Translations under genes and position numbers: made by a program | Assembly (NCBI RefSeq): GCF_900188145.1 | Contig: NZ_FZOJ01000005.1 | Coordinates: 124,001 to 188,000, forward strand | Source of the DNA: Anaerovirgula multivorans | Lineage (GTDB): Bacteria > Bacillota > Clostridia > Peptostreptococcales > Natronincolaceae | Length of the DNA stretch: 64,000 nt | Reading direction: 5' to 3' | Shown here: positions 9,159 through 16,673 of the stretch, in pieces | Layout: every line of letters begins with the position of its first letter | How positions within the stretch are numbered: position 1 is the first letter of the stretch | The notes under the pieces: model-generated | Databases searched by the model: none | Seen by the model: the letters and a program-made list of their open reading frames with translations, nothing else | Told to the model about the DNA's origin: nothing

Positions 9159-9867
9159 AGATAACAAATATGAGATAGAATTTTCAAGCAATTGGTTCAT
9201 CACCTATAGCGACATGATTACTATTGTACTATGTTTCTTTATTATTTTCTTTATCTTCACTGCAGAGGAAACCAGTTTATTATACGATATAAAGGAAGCT
9301 CTTTCTTCTGAAGTTGAGGAGTTAAGCAGTCAAGTGGATGACTTGAGTAAAGAAAATGAAGCATTACAAACTGAAAAAGATTCTTTAGCAGCTCTACTTT
9401 TCGGCCTTGAGGATATAGAAATAGATATGCAGCAGTCTCAGGAGGAATTGATTATCTACTTAAGAGAAAAAAATCTTTTAGATCAAGTGAGTATTATGCA
9501 AACTGATAGGGGGCTTTTGATCCGATTTAAAGACAGTATTTTGTTCTCCAGTGGAAGGGCTGACATATCATCAGAGGGACATGTGATATTGGGTCACATT
9601 GGAGATAAATTAAAGAAAATCGATAATAAGATCATCGTGGAAGGTTATACAGATAATCTCCCTATGAATACTCCTTTATATCCATCAAACTGGGAGCTAT
9701 CAGTGGCTAGGGCTATTAACGCAGCCAAGGTTTTGATAGAAGAGAAATCAATCGCAGAAGAAAGAATTTCCGTGAGTGGATTTGGAGAAAATCATCCTAT
9801 TGATAGCAATACTACATCGACAGGACGAGCAAATAACAGAAGAATTGAAATTACTATTCTCAATTAA
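9121..9867 (+). CDS. MotB/OmpA-type stator protein
   Basis: This 248-aa (or 241-aa from ATG 9142) protein has an N-terminal tail, one membrane helix NWFITYSDMITIVLCFFIIF containing the Asp expected to carry protons, and a coiled coil (about residues 60-95). Its OmpA-like peptidoglycan-binding domain has VEGYTDNLPM, SNWELSVARA and GFGENHPIDSN...NRRIEI. It overlaps the MotA-like gene by 38 bases, so the two are translationally coupled. It anchors the channel to peptidoglycan. Confidence 0.88.
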   Translation: MKGIVNFMSSKYKDNKYEIEFSSNWFITYSDMITIVLCFFIIFFIFTAEETSLLYDIKEALSSEVEELSSQVDDLSKENEALQTEKDSLAALLFGLEDIEIDMQQSQEELIIYLREKNLLDQVSIMQTDRGLLIRFKDSILFSSGRADISSEGHVILGHIGDKLKKIDNKIIVEGYTDNLPMNTPLYPSNWELSVARAINAAKVLIEEKSIAEERISVSGFGENHPIDSNTTSTGRANNRRIEITILN

Positions 9868-10021
9868 AAGACTCTGTTAATTATAAATGTTGATATTTTA
9901 AAAATGATAAGATGTTGCAGTGAACATAATTCTAAACATAGTGAAGAATCTTGTGCCTAATGCTGTAAATAGGTTCTTTACTTTTGTTCGGAATAGAATA
10001 AATAATATTTTAAATTATGGA

Positions 10022-10050
10022 TTGCAAAGCTTTGAAAAGTTTGATATAAT
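10022..10050 (+). promoter_or_regulatory. Strong sigma-A type promoter for the ABC importer
   Basis: TTGCAA (10022-10027), 17 bases, then TATAAT (10045-10050). The transcript would start near 10057 and run through the leader hairpin at 10096 before reaching the importer genes. Confidence 0.7.
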
Positions 10051-10095
10051 TATAACAAAGTTAAAAGATAATACATAAATATTATAGTTGAAATC

Positions 10096-10154
10096 AAACC
10101 ATGAAGGTTAGATTATTCTTATGAAGAGAGTAAACCTATCTTTCGTGGTTTTTT
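10096..10154 (+). terminator. Leader terminator/attenuator of the ABC importer
   Basis: A 16-position stem (left arm 10096-10111, right arm 10136-10151, one mismatch and two G-U pairs) is followed by six T. It lies only about 40 bases after the predicted transcription start and 140 bases before the first gene, so it should stop transcription unless antitermination occurs. An unsupported 22-codon ORF (10164-10232, MHEVIVKYRKEEILKEIYSL...) follows without a ribosome binding site. I do not recognise a known aptamer in the short leader. Confidence 0.7.
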
Positions 10155-10293
10155 GTTTTTGTGATGCATGAGGTGATAGTAAAATATAGAAAGGAGGAAA
10201 TACTCAAGGAAATCTACTCGTTATTGTTTTAACAAAATGCAAATGATTGGTTACGAAATTATAAAATATTACATAAGGATGGAGAGATGAAAT

Positions 10294-11907
10294 ATGTCGA
10301 AAAAGCTACTTTCATTAATAATGTTTTTTGCACTTATACTATCATCTATTTTATTAACCAGTTGTTCTCCAGCAGAAAAGGCGATTTCACCAACTGAAGA
10401 AAATATTAACAAGGATGAACTTGTTTTAGCGATTGGTAGTGAACCTGATGATGGTTTTGATCCTATCAATGGCTGGGGACGCTATGGTTCGCCGCTTTTC
10501 CAAAGTACATTATTTGTTCGTGATAATAATTTTAAAATAGTAAATGATCTTGCTACTGATTATGATATTAGTGAAGATGGTATAGTTTGGACTGTAAAGC
10601 TACGAGAGGATGTAAAATTTTCTGATGGGATGGCATTAACAGCTGCCGATGTTGAGTATACCTTTGATGCAGCCTCTAAAAGTGGATCTGTGATTGACCT
10701 CAACATTATGAAAAGTGTTGAAGCCACCGATGAGTACACAGTAAAGTTTATTCTTAACGAACCTCAATCAACCTTTATCAATGTGCTTGCCACTACGGGA
10801 ATTGTACCAAAGCATGCACATGATGAGAATTATGCCGAAAATCCTATTGGATCTGGACCCTTTAAGCTTGTACAATGGGACAAAGGACAGCAGATTATCG
10901 TAGAGGTAAATCCAGAATATTATGGAGAAAAGCCAAACTTTAAAAAGTTAACCTTTCTATTTTTAGGAGAAGATGGAGCTTTTGCTGCTGCAAAGGCTGG
11001 GCAGGTGGATATGGCATCCATCCCGGCGGCGTTTTCACAACAAGAGGTACCAGGAATGAAGTTAGTAAACTTGAACAGTGTTGATAATCGTGGTATACTT
11101 TTTCCTTTTGCAGCCTCTGGAGGAACAACAGAAGAAGGATTTCCAGTTGGAAATGATGTAACAGCAGATATAGCTATCCGTAAGGCGATTAATATAGCTA
11201 TTGATAGAACAGCTTTGGTCAATGGGATTCTAGAAGGCTATGGAACACCAGCCTATAGTGTTTGCGATGGTATGCCTTGGTGGAATCCTGACACGGTTAC
11301 TCAAGATAATAACTTAGAGGAGGCTAAAAAAATATTAGCCGATGCTGGGTGGATGGACACAAATGGTGATGGGATGCTGCAGAAGGATTCCTTGAAGGCT
11401 GAGTTTACTATGATATATCCTGCAAGTGATCAAACCCGTCAATCTTTAGCAATAGCAGTAGCAGATATGATTAAGCCCCTTGGTATTCATGCCATAGCTG
11501 AAGGTAAAAGCTGGGATGAGATTGAGAAAATGATGTATTCTAATGCAGTGCTCTTTGGATGGGGGAGCTACGATCCTCTAGAAATGTTTAATCTATATAG
11601 TAGTGAAACTGCCGGCAAAGGATACTATAACACTGGGTTCTATAGCAACTCAACGGTTGATGAATACATGAAGAAAGCACTTGAAGCAACCACTGAGGAG
11701 GAAGCTATTGAATATTGGAAAAAAGCACAGTGGGACGGTACAACTGGTTTTAGCGCTAAAGGAGATGCTCCTTGGGCATGGCTAGTGAATCTTGACCATT
11801 TATACTTAGTAAAGGAAAATCTTGAGATAGGTACACCTAAAGTACAACCCCATGGACATGGATGGCCAATGACAGACAATATTGTAGAATGGCATTGGAA
11901 TAAATAG
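10294..11907 (+). CDS. Nickel/peptide ABC transporter substrate-binding lipoprotein (family 5)
   Basis: This 537-aa protein has a lipoprotein signal MSKKLLSLIMFFALILSS with lipobox LLTSC (Cys about residue 25), so it is anchored outside the membrane. The mature part has the family 5 motifs LVLAIGSEPDDGFDP, W(T)VKLREDVKFSDG and AIRKAINIAIDR. The early GWGRYGSPLFQSTLF and the His-rich end HGHGWP...EWHWNK remind me of nickel-type (NikA/CntA-like) rather than ordinary oligopeptide binders. It is first gene of a five-gene importer. Nickel as substrate is inference, helped by the Ni enzyme CooS elsewhere in the window. Confidence 0.85.
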   Translation: MSKKLLSLIMFFALILSSILLTSCSPAEKAISPTEENINKDELVLAIGSEPDDGFDPINGWGRYGSPLFQSTLFVRDNNFKIVNDLATDYDISEDGIVWTVKLREDVKFSDGMALTAADVEYTFDAASKSGSVIDLNIMKSVEATDEYTVKFILNEPQSTFINVLATTGIVPKHAHDENYAENPIGSGPFKLVQWDKGQQIIVEVNPEYYGEKPNFKKLTFLFLGEDGAFAAAKAGQVDMASIPAAFSQQEVPGMKLVNLNSVDNRGILFPFAASGGTTEEGFPVGNDVTADIAIRKAINIAIDRTALVNGILEGYGTPAYSVCDGMPWWNPDTVTQDNNLEEAKKILADAGWMDTNGDGMLQKDSLKAEFTMIYPASDQTRQSLAIAVADMIKPLGIHAIAEGKSWDEIEKMMYSNAVLFGWGSYDPLEMFNLYSSETAGKGYYNTGFYSNSTVDEYMKKALEATTEEEAIEYWKKAQWDGTTGFSAKGDAPWAWLVNLDHLYLVKENLEIGTPKVQPHGHGWPMTDNIVEWHWNK

Positions 11908-11931
11908 AGACTAAAGGAGGTTAGCAGAACT

Positions 11932-12924
11932 ATGGAATCAACAGGCCTGTTGACATTTGTAATAAAGAAAAGTATACGATTGGCTACATTATTAATAGCT
12001 ATTTCACTGCTTTCCTTCTTGCTGGTAAGCTATTCTCCCATTGATCCGGTGCAAGCCTATGTAGGCGCTGATATGATGCGCGTAGGTCCTGAGCAACGGG
12101 AAAAGATAGCAGAGTACTGGGGACTAGACAAATCACCGCTGCAGCAGTATATCCATTGGAGTGGTGCTGTAATAAAAGGAGATTTTGGAACATCAATGAT
12201 TTTTCGACGTCCTGTAGTAGATGTGATTAAGGAGCGCTTCATGGCATCTCTTGCCCTTATGATGATTGCTTGGCTATTATCAGGGTTCTTTGGTTTTGTT
12301 CTAGGCATTATTGCAGGGATGAAACAAGGAACTTGGATAGATAAACTTATAAAGTGGTATTGTTTAACTCTTGCCTCCACCCCTACCTTTTGGTTAGGAC
12401 TTTTGCTACTTATTGTTTTTGCCATGAAACTAGATTGGTTTCCTATAGGATTAGGGGTGCCAGCGGGGGTTCTAGCAGAGAACGTAACGGTTGGACAAAA
12501 ACTGAAACATTTGATTTTACCAGCATTGACTTTAAGTATCATGGGGGTTGCAAATGTAGCACTACATACACGACAAAAACTTATTGATGTTCTCTCTAGT
12601 GAATATATACTATTTGCCAAGGCTAAGGGAGAAAAAGGTTTTTTATTGCTTTGGCGTCATGGGTTAAGAAATATAGCTTTACCTGCTATTACACTACAGT
12701 TTACAGCCTTTAGTGAATTGTTTGGAGGTGCTGTATTGGCAGAACAGGTATTTTCTTATCCTGGGTTAGGTCAAACAACTGTTCAGGCAGGTTTGAGAGG
12801 AGATATCCCCCTGCTATTAGGAATTGTAATCTTTAGTGCATTATTTGTATTTTCAGGGAATTTAATGGCAGATCTTATTTATAGAATCGTGGATCCTCGA
12901 ATTAGGGAAGGAGGGTCTGTATGA
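11932..12924 (+). CDS. Nickel/peptide ABC transporter permease (NikB/DppB-like)
   Basis: This 330-aa protein has about six transmembrane helices and the inner-membrane EAA-type loop (LSSEYILFAKAKGEKGFLLLWRHGLRNIALPAI) that contacts the ATPases. The N-terminal YSPIDPVQAYVGADM and C-terminal FSYPGLGQTTVQAG are typical of DppB/NikB. AAAGGAGG lies before the ATG. The stop overlaps the start of the next permease (ATGA). Confidence 0.92.
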   Translation: MESTGLLTFVIKKSIRLATLLIAISLLSFLLVSYSPIDPVQAYVGADMMRVGPEQREKIAEYWGLDKSPLQQYIHWSGAVIKGDFGTSMIFRRPVVDVIKERFMASLALMMIAWLLSGFFGFVLGIIAGMKQGTWIDKLIKWYCLTLASTPTFWLGLLLLIVFAMKLDWFPIGLGVPAGVLAENVTVGQKLKHLILPALTLSIMGVANVALHTRQKLIDVLSSEYILFAKAKGEKGFLLLWRHGLRNIALPAITLQFTAFSELFGGAVLAEQVFSYPGLGQTTVQAGLRGDIPLLLGIVIFSALFVFSGNLMADLIYRIVDPRIREGGSV

Positions 12925-13793
12925 AGTCTATAGATCCCACAATTGTTAAGAAAAAAACTCTTATTTATATACCAAAGCTTAATCGAAGACAACGGACCAT
13001 TGTTTCCACAGTATTTGCTGCTATGTTACTGTTAGCTATTATACTAGGAGGATTGCTTATTAGCAATGAAAGAATTACTACAAATCTAGAAATAAGAAAT
13101 CTATCACCTTCATTGGAGCATCCTTTTGGGACAGATTGGCTGGGGAGAGACATGTTTGCCCGTACCATTAAAGGGTTAACCTTAAGCCTAGGTGTTGGTA
13201 TAACAGCTGCTGCCTTTAGTGTACTGATTGCGCTAGCATTAGGTATGTTGGCGGCCACGATGGGGAAAAGGATAGATGCGCTTATATCCTGGCTTATCGA
13301 TCTATTTCTTAGTGTTCCTCATCTAGTTTCTCTGATCCTCATTGCTTTTACTTTGGGAGGAGGAGTAAAGGGAGTAGTTGTTGGCGTGGCCTTAACCCAT
13401 TGGCCTAGTCTTGCAAGAGTAATTCGTGCGGAAGTAATGCAGCTGCGATCTGCTGAGTTTGTAGGGATTTCTCGTCAATTTGGCAAAGCTTCTTGGTGGA
13501 TAGCAACAAGACACATATTCCCCCACCTCATACCACAGTTTTTCGTGGGATTGGTTCTGTTGTTTCCCCATGCTGTCTTGCATGAGGCAGCTGTCACATT
13601 TTTAGGTTTTGGGCTGTCACCTCAGCAACCTGCAATTGGCATCATTTTATCGGAGTCCATGAAGTATCTATCTACAGGGATGTGGTGGTTAGCTTTTTTC
13701 CCTGGATTGGCGTTATTAATCATGGTGCGATCATTTGATATTCTTGGTGATAATCTGCATATGCTTATTGATCCTCATAGGGGACATGAATAG
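12921..13793 (+). CDS. Nickel/peptide ABC transporter permease (NikC/DppC-like)
   Basis: This 290-aa protein shows the DppC-type layout: N-terminal helix, then HPFGTDWLGRDMFARTIKG, and a cytoplasmic loop around LRSAEFVGISRQFGKASWWIATRHIFPHL. Near the C-terminus is VTFLGFGLSPQQPAIG. It is the second half of the membrane channel. It overlaps the upstream permease by 4 bases. Confidence 0.92.
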   Translation: MKSIDPTIVKKKTLIYIPKLNRRQRTIVSTVFAAMLLLAIILGGLLISNERITTNLEIRNLSPSLEHPFGTDWLGRDMFARTIKGLTLSLGVGITAAAFSVLIALALGMLAATMGKRIDALISWLIDLFLSVPHLVSLILIAFTLGGGVKGVVVGVALTHWPSLARVIRAEVMQLRSAEFVGISRQFGKASWWIATRHIFPHLIPQFFVGLVLLFPHAVLHEAAVTFLGFGLSPQQPAIGIILSESMKYLSTGMWWLAFFPGLALLIMVRSFDILGDNLHMLIDPHRGHE

Positions 13794-13831
13794 AAATAAA
13801 AAATAGTAGTAAAGAAGGAGGTAGAATAACA

Positions 13832-14860
13832 TTGTCTCTAGCATCGCCAATTAAAAAAGAACAAGAATCTTTTCATATACCCAAACAACAGAAAACCCAG
13901 AGAGTTATGAAGCTAGCAGAAGCTCCTAAGCAAATCAAACCTATTCTTGAGGTACAGGATCTTGCAGTATCTTTTTCTCAATATACAGAGGGATTGCGAC
14001 AGAAGGAATTGGAGGTAATTACCAATCTGAACTTATCAATTCATCCAGGAGAAGTACTGGCGGTGGTGGGTTCAAGTGGGTCAGGTAAAAGCTTACTTGC
14101 TCATGCTATTCTAGGAATTCTCCCTAGCAATGCTACAGTGACTGGCTCTATTTCTTATAAAGGAGAAAACTTAACTTCCAAAGAACAAGCAGCTTTACGA
14201 GGGCAAGAGATTGCTTTGGTACCCCAATCAGTAAATTATCTAGATCCCCTTATGAAGGTAGGAAAACAGGTGCGAACTGCTGTAAAACAGGGAGATGCTA
14301 TTAAAGCACAACGAGAGGTTTTTGCTAGATATCAGCTACAACCCCAGGTTGAAAATTTATTCCCATTTCAACTATCAGGAGGAATGGCACGGAGGGTTCT
14401 TGTATCGACTGCAGTGGTAAGTGGAGCGGAATTGATTATCGCAGATGAGCCTACCCCAGGACTAGATGCTGAGGTTGTTAAGGAAGCGTTAAATTGTTTT
14501 CGTGAATTGGCAGATAAGGGGGTCGCCATTATGCTAATCACCCATGATATTGAAACGGCACTTTCCATTGCAGATCGCATTGCGGTATTTTATGCTGGTA
14601 CAACTGTTGAAGTGGCTCCAGCAAAAGATTTTACAGGAAAAGGAGAGGCCCTTCGACATCCCTATACAAAGGCTCTATGGAGAGCATTGCCTCAAAATGA
14701 TTTCTTGCCTATTCCAGGTTTTCAACCCCTACCCAATGCCTTACCAACCGGTTGTTTATTTGAACCTCGTTGTCAACAGGCTGCACCTCAGTGTGCCATG
14801 GTTCAGCCGAAAACCCGTATGGTACGGAATGGGATGGTGAGGTGTAATCATGCTACTTGA
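13832..14860 (+). CDS. Nickel/peptide ABC transporter ATPase (NikD/OppD-like)
   Basis: This 342-aa ATPase starts at TTG with AAGGAGG ten bases upstream. It has about 40 extra N-terminal residues, then Walker A GSSGSGKS, signature LSGGMARRV and Walker B LIIADEPTPG. The OppD-type C-terminal extension has the cysteine pattern CLFEPRCQQAAPQC...C thought to hold a metal cluster in this family. It overlaps the next ATPase gene by 11 bases. Confidence 0.92.
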   Translation: MSLASPIKKEQESFHIPKQQKTQRVMKLAEAPKQIKPILEVQDLAVSFSQYTEGLRQKELEVITNLNLSIHPGEVLAVVGSSGSGKSLLAHAILGILPSNATVTGSISYKGENLTSKEQAALRGQEIALVPQSVNYLDPLMKVGKQVRTAVKQGDAIKAQREVFARYQLQPQVENLFPFQLSGGMARRVLVSTAVVSGAELIIADEPTPGLDAEVVKEALNCFRELADKGVAIMLITHDIETALSIADRIAVFYAGTTVEVAPAKDFTGKGEALRHPYTKALWRALPQNDFLPIPGFQPLPNALPTGCLFEPRCQQAAPQCAMVQPKTRMVRNGMVRCNHAT

Positions 14861-15455
14861 AGGAAAAAACATAGGCTTTCGTTATGACAAAGGCCCCTGG
14901 ATATTACAGGATACTAATATTGCTATAGAATCAGGAGAAGTGGTAGGGATTATGGGTCCAAGTGGATGTGGGAAAACCACTCTTGGTCGGATATTAGCTG
15001 GTTATGAGAAGCCCTATGAAGGCAGTGTTACACTCAATGGGGCTCCACTGCCCCAAAAAGGATATAATCCTGTTCAGCTGGTATTTCAGCACCCTGAAAA
15101 GGCAGTCAATGGTCGATGGCATATGGCAAATACATTAAATGAAGGGTGGGAGCCTCATGATGATATTCTTGCCTCATTGGGTATCGAGAAGGCGTGGTTG
15201 AAGCGTTGGCCAAATGAGTTGTCAGGTGGAGAGCTCCAAAGGTTTTGTGTAGCGCGGGCTTTAGGTACCAAGACACAATTTCTTATTGCAGATGAGATGA
15301 CAACCATGCTAGATGCTATTACACAGGCTCAAATATGGCATGTGGTACTGGACGTGGCAAAAAAGCAAAACATTGGAGTGCTTGTGGTGAGTCATGAGAA
15401 AAATCTCATAAAGCGATTATGTCACAGAGTTGTTGACTTAGAAGCTATGAAATAA
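14850..15455 (+). CDS. Nickel/peptide ABC transporter ATPase (NikE/OppF-like, short)
   Basis: This 201-aa ATPase has Walker A GPSGCGKTT, signature LSGGELQRF, Walker B FLIADEMTTM and H-loop VVSHE. It stops soon after the ABC core, without the OppF-type C-terminal extension, as NikE-type subunits often do. It is the last gene of the importer operon. Confidence 0.9.
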   Translation: MLLEGKNIGFRYDKGPWILQDTNIAIESGEVVGIMGPSGCGKTTLGRILAGYEKPYEGSVTLNGAPLPQKGYNPVQLVFQHPEKAVNGRWHMANTLNEGWEPHDDILASLGIEKAWLKRWPNELSGGELQRFCVARALGTKTQFLIADEMTTMLDAITQAQIWHVVLDVAKKQNIGVLVVSHEKNLIKRLCHRVVDLEAMK

Positions 15456-15502
15456 AGCGTCGGTTATTCTTAAAGATAATGAAATAAGAGCTGGTTTTTT
15501 TA

Positions 15503-15709
15503 CAACCTCAAAATAAGACAAATGAAACGTCTCCTAGACATGCTGAAAATAGCATACTGTCTGACGACTCGGAATTCATTATAGAGCTCCCAAATAGATT
15601 GGATCATGAAAAGATTGCTCAGTATGATGAAGCAGGGGCAACTTTAACAAGAAAGGTAAACATTGAAAAAATAAGTGTTGAGTTTGCTGATATATATTCT
15701 ATTAATTAG
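15503..15709 (+). pseudogene. C-terminal remnant of a sensor histidine kinase
   Basis: An open frame without a start reads ...SDDSEFIIELPNRLDHEKI...VNIEKISVEFADIYSIN and stops at 15707-15709. FIIELP is the last strand of HATPase_c domains, and a tail ending in (S)VEFADIY is common in clostridial PAS histidine kinases. Nothing of the N, G1 or G2 boxes remains upstream, so this is a scar of a deleted kinase gene. Confidence 0.55.
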
Positions 15710-15735
15710 TATATAAAGATAAGACACAATAATTT

Positions 15736-15826
15736 CAAGCGGGAGATCAAGTACTACGTCCTCGAAATAAATTCGGCTACAGTTCAGTGGGAGTTTTTAC
15801 TCCCACTGAATTGTAGCCGAATTTTA
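15736..15826 (+). repeat. Family A repeat copy with 26-bp hairpin; bidirectional terminator
   Basis: AAGCGGGAGATCAAGTACTA begins a block whose sequence matches 62052-62140 (AAGCAGAAGATTAAGTACTA). It contains a near-perfect inverted repeat: arms 15769-15794 and 15799-15824, 26 bp with one G-U pair and a TTTT loop. It sits between the convergent importer/kinase remnant and yajQ-like genes, so a terminator role for both is likely. Confidence 0.8.
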
Positions 15827-15853
15827 TAGTGATGAGGATAAAGAGATAAAACT

Positions 15854-16348
15854 TTATCTATAATTCACAAACTGTAGATTCATAGGCAAATCAGCAGCCT
15901 TGAGGGCTTGAATTACTTCTTGAAGATCATCTCTGTTTTTACCGGTTACTCGAATTGTATCTCCTTGAACAGAAGCCTGTACCTTTATTTTTAAACCCTT
16001 GATTAAAGTTGTAACCTTTTTGGCCTCATCTTGACTAATCCCCTGCTTAACTTTAATTATCTGCTTTACTCTTCCACCCAGAGAAGTCTCAACTTTTTGA
16101 TAATCTAAACCCTTCAAAGGAACATTTCTTTTTGTGAGCTTTGTTTGTAATATATCTATTACATTTTTAAGCTTAAAATCATCAGAGGTAACGATTGTTA
16201 TTTCCTCCTCTTTTTTTTCTATAGTAGTATTACTACCTTTAAAGTCAAATCTTTGGGCTATTTCTTTTTCGGTTTGATTGATAGCATTCGTCACTTCCTG
16301 CATTTCCACCTGTGAAACAATATCAAAAGAGCTTTCCTTTGCAGCCAT
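15854..16348 (-). CDS. YajQ-family nucleotide-binding protein
   Basis: I chose ATG 16348 (164 aa, MAAKESSFDIVSQVEM) because GGAG precedes it by 7 bases; the longer reading to 16369 has none. FDFKGS, TSDDFKLKNVIDIL and TVRVTGKNRDDLQEVIQ-like segments cover the two ferredoxin-like domains of YajQ. Members bind nucleic acid or nucleotides, and one in Xanthomonas was reported as a c-di-GMP effector. It is a single gene, convergent with the importer. Confidence 0.92.
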   Translation of the reverse strand: MAAKESSFDIVSQVEMQEVTNAINQTEKEIAQRFDFKGSNTTIEKKEEEITIVTSDDFKLKNVIDILQTKLTKRNVPLKGLDYQKVETSLGGRVKQIIKVKQGISQDEAKKVTTLIKGLKIKVQASVQGDTIRVTGKNRDDLQEVIQALKAADLPMNLQFVNYR

Positions 16349-16611
16349 TTTATCACTCCATTCCAACAATTTTTTCCAATGTTTTACACTTTTATATTAT
16401 AGCCATTTTGGCAAAAAAAAACAATAGTAATTGGCTAAAAGACATAACCAACGATTGAAAATGTAACCCTTGATGTATTGGAATTTATAATCCTATATTT
16501 ATAATTAATTTTCAAAAAAAGATATGCTATATAACTGAAATCTTATTTCATGCATAGAAATACAGGATTCTCACAAAATAAAAGTAGTGTTTGACTTGTG
16601 CTTGATAAAGC

Positions 16612-16640
16612 AGAAGTCTCAGCAATATGTTGAAGGAGAA
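16612..16640 (+). repeat. Dispersed intergenic repeat, family A, short copy
   Basis: AAGCAGAAGTCTCAGCAATA followed by TGTTGAAGGA matches 4060-4090 at most positions. It ends at the ribosome binding site of the next reading frame, so here the repeat donates the Shine-Dalgarno region. The rest of 16349-16669 shows no gene. Confidence 0.6.
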
Positions 16641-16646
16641 ACTATA

Positions 16647-16673
16647 ATGCAAAAAAAAGACAGAATGGAGTGA
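16647..16673 (+). other. Eight-codon leader ORF overlapping the next start
   Basis: ATG (16647) with GAAGGAGAA eight bases upstream reads MQKKDRME and stops at TGA 16671-16673, which overlaps the GTG start of the following gene. It contains a run of eight A. A -1 slip there would join MQKK in frame to the large protein. It may serve translational coupling. Confidence 0.4.

Noticed and set aside
12057..12620. Long reverse-strand open frame (187 codons) inside the importer permease
   Set aside because: It lies wholly within a clear permease gene, has no ribosome binding site and its composition is that of an antisense shadow.
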